The translations under genes were made by a program, and so were the position numbers. A DNA stretch of 8,148 nucleotides from an uncultured Victivallales bacterium (GTDB lineage: Bacteria > Verrucomicrobiota > Lentisphaeria > Oligosphaerales > JAFGRS01): contig CAILKC010000096.1 of assembly GCA_903834675.1 (NCBI GenBank), positions 1 to 8,148 of the forward strand, written 5' to 3'. Below the pieces are notes generated by a model, which worked only from the letters and a program-made list of their open reading frames with translations, was not told where the DNA came from and did not search any database. Positions 1 through 4,841 of this stretch are shown in pieces; within the stretch, counting starts at the first letter, position 1; every line of letters begins with the position of its first letter.

Positions 1-270
1 GCCCACCGCATCTCCACCGGGCATTTTGGAGAGGCGCCTGGCCTCAGGCGCGGCGGTGGAGCCCACCGCATCTCCACCAAACCGCGGTGGCGGCCCACCG
101 CATCTCCACCAAACCGCGGTGGCGGCCCACCGCATCTTCACCAAACCGCGGTGGCGGCCCACCGCATCTCCACCAAACCGCGGTGGCGGCCCACCGCATC
201 TCCACCAGACTGCGGTGGCGGCCCACCGCATCTTCACCAAACCGCGGTGGCGGCCCACCGCATCTCCACT
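1..270. repeat. Tandem array of 32-bp palindrome-forming units
   Basis: Six complete 32-bp units start at 61, 93, 125, 157, 189 and 221. A seventh, truncated unit starts at 253 and loses identity after about 17 bases. A lone copy of the first 18 bases lies at 1-18. Each unit has a left arm CCACCGC (unit positions 3-9) and a right arm GCGGTGG (positions 24-30). The right arm of one unit and the left arm of the next are perfect reverse complements separated by only 4 nt, so every junction can form a 7-bp stem. Units vary little: TCTCC or TCTTC in the middle, and two further changes in the unit at 189. There are no unique spacers, so this is not a CRISPR array. Because 32 is not a multiple of 3, all frames stay open and yield spurious Pro/Arg/His-rich ORFs. 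Function is unknown; slippage-prone intergenic DNA, a protein-binding array or structured RNA are all possible. Confidence 0.93.
31..60. repeat. Inverted repeat inside the divergent first unit
   Basis: The 42 bases between the repeat fragment at 1-18 and the first full unit at 61 do not follow the 32-bp consensus. They contain a perfect dyad, GCGCCT (34-39) and AGGCGC (46-51), with a 6-nt loop. A competing stem is GAGGC (31-35) with GCCTC (41-45). The segment still ends in GCGGTGG (53-59), the usual right arm, so it looks like a unit whose interior was replaced or expanded rather than unrelated DNA. Confidence 0.6.
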
Positions 271-408
271 GTGAGGGGACGGCGGCAGCCCAGCCTGAGG
301 CAAAGTGGCCTTCGCCCGCGTTGCATCGGGCGCGGCACAGCGTTACCTTCTGCGGCGTTTGCGGTGGCCTGGGGTCCCTTGGTAGCTATGGAAAGCACGA
401 GACAGCCC
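271..408 (+). other. Leader between repeat array and operon
   Basis: This stretch separates the repeat array from the first enzyme gene. It contains a perfect 6-bp dyad, CGCCCG (313-318) and CGGGCG (327-332), with an 8-nt loop. A competing CCGCG/CGCGG pairing uses 316-320 and 331-335. This could be an operator or a weak RNA hairpin. I looked for a sigma70-type promoter and found only a poor match (TTGCAT at 321 with TTACCT 16 nt downstream), which I do not call. No Shine-Dalgarno sequence better than GAGA (399-402) precedes the chosen start. The operon promoter may be non-canonical, lie within the array, or lie upstream of the window. Confidence 0.4.
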
Positions 409-1209
409 ATGAAGTCGTTCTCTCTGGACGGGAAAATCTGCCTGGTCAGTGGTGGCTCGCGCGGCATCGGGGCTGACATCGCCGTGACGCTGGCCGAGGC
501 CGGGGCGGATGTGGCCATCCTCTACCGCAGCCGGCATGAGGAGGCGGACCGCATCGTGCGCGCCGTCAGCGACCTGGGGCGGCGCGCCTGCGCCATCCAG
601 CAGGACGTGGGCGAGACCGCGGCCCTGGCCGCCACCGTGGAGCGCGTCGTCGCCGAGTTCGGCCGGCTCGATGTCCTGGTCAACAACGCCGGCATCGCGG
701 ACCTGGTGCCCTTCTCGCGCGTCAGCCAGGAGACCATGGAACGTACCCTGCGGGTCAACGTGATGGGCCCCTTTTTCCTCTCGCAGGCGGCGGCCCGGCA
801 CATGCTGGAGCGCGGCCAGGGCGGGCGCATCGTGAACGTCACCAGCACCAACGGCTTCGTCGCCGAGGCCCTGCTCTCGCCCTACAACGCCAGCAAGGGC
901 GCCATGGAGATGGTGACCAAGTCGCTGGCCATCGAACTGGGCCCGCACGGCATCACGGTCAACAGCGTGGCGCCGGGGCTGATCGAGACGGAGATCGGCA
1001 TGGACTTCCCGCTCGAGCCGGAGTTCTGGGACTACGCCAAGGAGCACATCCCGCTCGGCCGTCTCGGCAAGGCGAGGGACGTCGGCACCGCGGTCGTCTT
1101 CCTCGCCAGCGACGCCGGCGCCTACATCACCGGCCAGCATATCATCGTCGACGGCGGCCTCCTGGCCGATCAGTTCCCCAGAATGCAGTTCTACACCGGT
1201 CCGAAGTAG
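409..1209 (+). CDS. Short-chain dehydrogenase/reductase (SDR), 266 aa
   Basis: This is a classical SDR, a single Rossmann-fold NAD(P)H-dependent oxidoreductase of the cytosol that interconverts an alcohol and a ketone. Visible motifs are the dinucleotide loop GGSRGIG (residues 15-21), NNAG (92-95), Asn117, catalytic Ser146, Tyr159 and Lys163 (YNASK), and the APG turn near 188-190. Ser146 and Tyr159 have the normal 13-residue spacing. Arg40 at the end of beta-2, where NAD enzymes usually have Asp, hints at NADP(H). Length is typical for the family. The frame is open back into the repeat array (to about 151), but that extension is repeat-encoded. I start at ATG 409, where the family's usual FSLDGK opening begins; ATG 388, adding seven residues, is possible. 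Neither start has a strong ribosome site. It is the first gene of a four-gene operon and ends 40 nt before the aldehyde dehydrogenase. The substrate cannot be assigned; gluconate 5-dehydrogenase-like or 3-oxoacyl-reductase-like annotations would be guesses. Confidence 0.93.
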   Translation: MKSFSLDGKICLVSGGSRGIGADIAVTLAEAGADVAILYRSRHEEADRIVRAVSDLGRRACAIQQDVGETAALAATVERVVAEFGRLDVLVNNAGIADLVPFSRVSQETMERTLRVNVMGPFFLSQAAARHMLERGQGGRIVNVTSTNGFVAEALLSPYNASKGAMEMVTKSLAIELGPHGITVNSVAPGLIETEIGMDFPLEPEFWDYAKEHIPLGRLGKARDVGTAVVFLASDAGAYITGQHIIVDGGLLADQFPRMQFYTGPK

Positions 1210-1238
1210 CCCGTCCACGCCAACACCTCGCCGCCAAC

Positions 1239-1244
1239 GGAGGA
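1239..1244 (+). promoter_or_regulatory. Strong Shine-Dalgarno for the aldehyde dehydrogenase
   Basis: GGAGGA lies with its GGAGG core ending 6 nt before the ATG at 1250. It is the best ribosome site in the operon and fixes the aldehyde dehydrogenase start. Confidence 0.8.
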
Positions 1245-1249
1245 ACGCG

Positions 1250-2734
1250 ATGAAACTGAGTACGGTCGGTCCGATCCTCAACGGCAAGGAGTTGCAGGAC
1301 GGCGGCGGGGGTTTCTACGAGGTCCGCAATCCCGCCACCGGGGCGGTGATCGCCCGCGAGGCGTGCTGCAGTACCGACACCGTCGCCCGCATCGTCGAGA
1401 ACAGCCAGGCCACCTTTGCCTCGTCGGCGTGGCAGAAGCTCGCTCCGGCCGATCGGGGGCGGCTCCTGCTGAAGCTCGCCGACCTGGTCGAGGCGAAGGC
1501 CGAGGAGTTGATCGAGCTGGAACTGCAGGACGTCGGCAAGCCGATCTCCCAACTGCGTGGCGGCGAGATCCCGCTCACCGCCGCCATCCTTCGCTTCAAT
1601 GCTGGAGCGGCCGACAAGATCGAGGGCTCGGTCAAGACCAGCGAAGGCGGCTGCTTCTACCTGACGACGTATGAGCCCTACGGCGTGGTCGCTGGCATCC
1701 TGCCGTGGAACTACCCGCTGGTCAACGCGGCCCTAAAGGTCTCGCCGGCGCTCGCCGCGGGCAATGTCATCGTTCTGAAGCCCTCGGTGGAGACGCCGCT
1801 CAGCACGGTGGCGTTCGCCAAACTCTGCCTGGAAGCCGGGTTTCCCGCCGGGGCGGTGAACGTCGTGCTCGGCTCGGGCTCGCAGGCTGGCAACGCGCTG
1901 GTGGCGCATCCGGCGGTGAAGAAGGTCTCCTTCACCGGCTCGACCGCGGTCGGTCAGTCCATCCAGAAGCTGGCCGCGGACAGCCTCAAAGCGGTCAACC
2001 TCGAGTGCGGTGGCAAGAACGCCATCATCGTCTTCGCGGATGCGGACCTGGAGCGCGCGGCGCAGGCCGCCGTCATCAGCGCCTTCGTCAACTGCGGCCA
2101 GTTATGCGTCTCCTGCTCGCGGCTGCTGGTCCAGGACACGATCGCTGAGCCTTTCCTCAACCGGTTGCGGGACAAGGTTGCGAGGATCACCGTAGGAGAC
2201 CCGCGGCGGGCGGAGACGCTGGTGGGCCCCATGATCACCGAGGCGCAGTACCGCACGGTGTTGCGCTACCTGGCGGACGCTCCGGCGCAGGGCTGCCGTG
2301 TGGTCTGTGGCGGTGGCAAGCTGGGGCTGCCGCCGCCGCTGGACCAAGGCTTCTGGATACAGCCCACGATTCTGGCCGAGGTCAGGCCGGGCATGGCCGT
2401 GCATGACGAGGAAATCTTCGGGCCGGTGCTGAGCGTGACCTCGTTCAAGGACGAGGCCGAAGCCATCGCCATCAGTAACAGCGTGGACTACGGGCTCTCC
2501 GGCTCGGTCTGGACCGGCAACGGCGAGCGGGCACTGCGCCTGGCCCGGGCGCTGGACACCGGCATCATCTGGGTGAACACCATGCTCACCGGCTACCCGC
2601 AGATTCCGGTGCCGCCGCACAAGCTGAGCGGCACGGGCGTCGAACTGGGGATGGAAGGCCTGCGAGCTTACTGCAAACGCAAGAGCATCATGCTGGGGTA
2701 CGACAGCAGCGCCCCGGTGGGCTGGGGGTTGTGA
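1250..2734 (+). CDS. NAD(P)-dependent aldehyde dehydrogenase, 494 aa
   Basis: This is an ALDH-superfamily enzyme that oxidises an aldehyde to its carboxylate with NAD(P)+ in the cytosol. Full family length is present. The Rossmann and catalytic signatures are LPWNYP (Asn154 is the oxyanion residue), KPS (Lys177), the FTGST nucleotide loop (228-232), ECGGKN with general base Glu252, and NCGQLC with nucleophile Cys286. EEIFGPV (387-393) contains the cofactor-ribose glutamate. Two positions are unusual. The general-base motif has Cys253 where ELGGK enzymes have Leu, and the C-terminal segment reads VPPHKLSGTG where most relatives have a PxGGxKxSGxG form. Several cysteines cluster near the active site (282, 286, 289). 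The start is well supported by GGAGGA. The stop overlaps the next ATG by one base (TGATG), implying translational coupling. By context it probably removes the aldehyde released by the downstream PLP enzyme; the exact aldehyde is unknown. Betaine-aldehyde-type dehydrogenases are the broad relatives. Confidence 0.95.
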   Translation: MKLSTVGPILNGKELQDGGGGFYEVRNPATGAVIAREACCSTDTVARIVENSQATFASSAWQKLAPADRGRLLLKLADLVEAKAEELIELELQDVGKPISQLRGGEIPLTAAILRFNAGAADKIEGSVKTSEGGCFYLTTYEPYGVVAGILPWNYPLVNAALKVSPALAAGNVIVLKPSVETPLSTVAFAKLCLEAGFPAGAVNVVLGSGSQAGNALVAHPAVKKVSFTGSTAVGQSIQKLAADSLKAVNLECGGKNAIIVFADADLERAAQAAVISAFVNCGQLCVSCSRLLVQDTIAEPFLNRLRDKVARITVGDPRRAETLVGPMITEAQYRTVLRYLADAPAQGCRVVCGGGKLGLPPPLDQGFWIQPTILAEVRPGMAVHDEEIFGPVLSVTSFKDEAEAIAISNSVDYGLSGSVWTGNGERALRLARALDTGIIWVNTMLTGYPQIPVPPHKLSGTGVELGMEGLRAYCKRKSIMLGYDSSAPVGWGL

Positions 2735-3819
2735 TGGATCTGCAGGCCTACATCGGCAAGAGCGTCGATGCCGTGCCCACGCCGGCCCTGGTGGTGGACG
2801 TGGTTGGGCTCGAGGCCAACCTCAAGCTCCTGGCGGACTACTTCGCCGGTCGGCCGGCCAAGCTGCGCCCGCATTTCAAGTCGCACAAATGCGTCACCCT
2901 GGCGCGCCGGCAGCTGGCCGCGGGCAGCGCGGTCGGCATCACCTGCGCCAAGCTTGCGGAAGCCGAGGTGCTGGTGGCGGGCGGCGTGACGGACGTGCTC
3001 ATCGCCAACCAGGTGGTCACCCAGGCCAAGGCCCGGCGCCTGGCCGCTCTGAACCGCCGGGCAACCGTGCGCTCGGCCGTGGACAGCCCCGTGAACGTGG
3101 CCGAACTCGGCGCCGCGGCGCGGGAAGCGGGCGTGGAGATCGGCGTCCTGATCGAGGTGGACCTGGGCATGAAGCGCTCCGGTGTGGCGCCGGGCGCAGC
3201 CACCCTGGAACTGGCGCGGCGGGTGGCCGCCACCCCCGGCCTGCGCTGCGACGGACTGCAGGGCTACGAGGGGCACCTCGTTACCCTCCCGGACCTGGAC
3301 GAACGCCGCCGTAAAACCGTCGCAGCCATGACGGAACTGGTGCAGTGTCGGGAACTGCTCGAAACGCACGGACTGCCCTGCCGGATCGTCTCCGGCGGCG
3401 GCAGCGGAACCTACGATATCACCGGGAACCTCGCCGGCGTGGACGAGATCCAGGCCGGCAGCTACGCCCTCATGGACGCCTCCTACCACAAGATCCGGCC
3501 TGAGTTCGTCTGTTGCCGCTGGGTCGTGGCCACCGTGATCTCGGCGACCGCTGGCCGGGCCGTGGCGGACGTCGGTACCAAGGGCATGGGCTGTGACTTC
3601 GGCACCCCCCGCGTGCTGGAGTTCCCCACCGCCGAAATCCCCTACGTGGCCGAGGAACACACGCCCCTGTGGAACGTGTCGGCAACGGTCGGCCAGCGGC
3701 TGCGGCTGATCCCCTCGCACGGCTGTACTACGAACAACCTGCACCGGCGCCTGTGGATCGTCCGCGACGGGCTGGTTGAAGACCTCTGGCCCATCGAGGG
3801 CAGCGGCTGCCTGGAGTAA
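2734..3819 (+). CDS. D-threonine aldolase / D-serine dehydratase-like PLP enzyme, 361 aa
   Basis: This is a fold-type III PLP enzyme: an alanine-racemase-like TIM barrel with a C-terminal metal-binding beta domain. Family members cleave D-threonine or other beta-hydroxy-D-amino acids to glycine plus an aldehyde, or deaminate D-serine. The N-terminal motif RPHFKSHK (45-52) corresponds to the family's RPHxKTHK; Lys49 is the likely Schiff-base lysine. Further conserved pieces are GITCAKLAEAEV, ANQVV, EVDLGMKRSG, the phosphate-binding SGGGSGTYDITG segment and QAGSYALMD. The metal site near the C terminus is PSHGCTT, with His329 and Cys331. A His-x-Cys pair is the arrangement known in zinc-dependent D-serine dehydratases, whereas characterised D-threonine aldolases have His-x-Asp, so the reaction is ambiguous. 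The start is ATG 2734, overlapping the preceding stop; an in-frame GTG sits one codon upstream. A GGGGG run 5 nt before the ATG may serve as the ribosome site. The next gene follows after 11 nt. Confidence 0.92.
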   Translation: MDLQAYIGKSVDAVPTPALVVDVVGLEANLKLLADYFAGRPAKLRPHFKSHKCVTLARRQLAAGSAVGITCAKLAEAEVLVAGGVTDVLIANQVVTQAKARRLAALNRRATVRSAVDSPVNVAELGAAAREAGVEIGVLIEVDLGMKRSGVAPGAATLELARRVAATPGLRCDGLQGYEGHLVTLPDLDERRRKTVAAMTELVQCRELLETHGLPCRIVSGGGSGTYDITGNLAGVDEIQAGSYALMDASYHKIRPEFVCCRWVVATVISATAGRAVADVGTKGMGCDFGTPRVLEFPTAEIPYVAEEHTPLWNVSATVGQRLRLIPSHGCTTNNLHRRLWIVRDGLVEDLWPIEGSGCLE

Positions 3820-3822
3820 GGA
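3818..3822 (+). promoter_or_regulatory. Shine-Dalgarno for the amidohydrolase
   Basis: AAGGA overlaps the TAA stop of the preceding gene and lies 8 nt before ATG 3831. Sharing bases between stop and ribosome site suggests re-initiation by terminating ribosomes. Confidence 0.6.
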
Positions 3823-3830
3823 ACCTCCCC

Positions 3831-4841
3831 ATGCCAACCTGGCCTAGAATCGAGTCCGGCGATCTCACCGGGAAAGTGCTTGATGGTCACACGCACGTCG
3901 GCATCAACGTCGCCGGCTACTTTGCCGGCAACTACCCCTACTGCCAGAGCGTCGAAGACCTGCTCTACCGCCTGAACGCCAACGGGGTCGACGTCGCCGT
4001 CGCGTTCCCTCTGGGCCCCTGCTCGTTTTTCGACACGCGGCGCTTCCTGCTGGACCAGCGCCGAGTCCCGGCCTCGCCCCGCCTGAGTGCCGCGCCCTAC
4101 GTCATGGAGAACCGTTCGCTCTGCTCGGAAGTCTACGAGAAAGTCCCGGGGGCGGTGGGGCGCATCCTGCCCTTTGCCTGCATCGACCCCGGCCGCTTCG
4201 TCCGCGCCCAGATACAGGCCCTCGAGGCGCTGCTGTCCGAGTACCCCGTCTACGGTTTCAAGGCCGTGGGCGTCAGCATCCAGAGCAGCCACCGCCATCT
4301 CAAGGGCAAGGGAGAGGCCTTCCTGCGGCTGGCGGCCGAGCGCAATCTGCCAGTGCTGATGCACTCCACGGCTTACGAGGGGGATCGGTACTCGCACACG
4401 CGGATCAACCTGGCGGTGGCCCGAGCCTTCCCGAATGTGCGCTTCTGCCTGGCGCACTGCCTGGGCTTCGACCGGGTGCATCTCGAGGAAGCGGCCGCCA
4501 TGCCGAATGTCTGGGTGGATTCAGCCGCCATGAAGATCCAGATCGAGCCGCAGGAAATCCTGGCGCCCCTGGCCCGGCGCTTCCCCTCGGACTACAGCGA
4601 CTATCGCCGGGTCTTCGGCGACCTGGTCCGAGCTTACCCCGACACCATGATCTGGGGCTCGGACTCCCCGGCCTATACCTACATCGAAAAACGCCGCTAT
4701 GCCGACGGCTCCACGGTCAATTTCATCCTGTGCGGAAGCTATGAGCAGGAGAAAGCGGCGCTGAATGTCCTGTCACCGACTCAGGCCCGGCAGGTCGCCA
4801 ACGCCAACCCCCGCCGCTTCCTCTTCGGCCACGCCGACTAG
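3831..4841 (+). CDS. Amidohydrolase-2 family metal-dependent hydrolase, 336 aa
   Basis: This is a TIM-barrel metalloenzyme of the amidohydrolase-2 (ACMSD-like) group, which hydrolyses or decarboxylates small carboxylated or cyclic substrates using one divalent metal. The expected ligands appear in order: HxH at DGHTH (His20, His22), His178 at the end of a strand (VLMHS), His209 (LAHCLG) and Asp278 (WGSDSP). No carboxylated-lysine binuclear site is evident, which fits the mononuclear subgroup. Length is normal and there is no signal peptide, so it should be cytosolic. An insertion around residues 60-105, rich in aromatic and charged residues, probably shapes the substrate pocket. It is the last gene of the operon. 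Its TAG stop shares CTAG with the stop of the opposing kinase gene. By context it may act on an upstream or downstream intermediate of the amino-acid or aldehyde route; lactonase, decarboxylase and amidase activities are all compatible with the sequence. Confidence 0.9.
   Translation: MPTWPRIESGDLTGKVLDGHTHVGINVAGYFAGNYPYCQSVEDLLYRLNANGVDVAVAFPLGPCSFFDTRRFLLDQRRVPASPRLSAAPYVMENRSLCSEVYEKVPGAVGRILPFACIDPGRFVRAQIQALEALLSEYPVYGFKAVGVSIQSSHRHLKGKGEAFLRLAAERNLPVLMHSTAYEGDRYSHTRINLAVARAFPNVRFCLAHCLGFDRVHLEEAAAMPNVWVDSAAMKIQIEPQEILAPLARRFPSDYSDYRRVFGDLVRAYPDTMIWGSDSPAYTYIEKRRYADGSTVNFILCGSYEQEKAALNVLSPTQARQVANANPRRFLFGHAD

Noticed and set aside
1..270. CRISPR array
   Set aside because: The units are contiguous 32-bp copies with no variable spacers between them.
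321..348. Sigma70 promoter for the enzyme operon
   Set aside because: TTGCAT with TTACCT at 16 bp is too weak a match to call.
26..476. Small Pro/Arg/His-rich plus-strand ORFs and a Trp/Arg-rich minus-strand ORF over the repeats
   Set aside because: They are translations of the 32-bp repeat in different frames, present because the unit has no stops. They have no ribosome sites or recognisable domains.
343..1287. 314-codon minus-strand ORF opposite the SDR
   Set aside because: It is a high-GC shadow of a gene with clear SDR motifs; its Asp/Gly/His/Arg-rich product resembles no family.
2668..3837. 389-codon minus-strand ORF opposite the PLP enzyme
   Set aside because: It is an antisense shadow; the plus strand carries the PLP motifs, coupled starts and the metal site.
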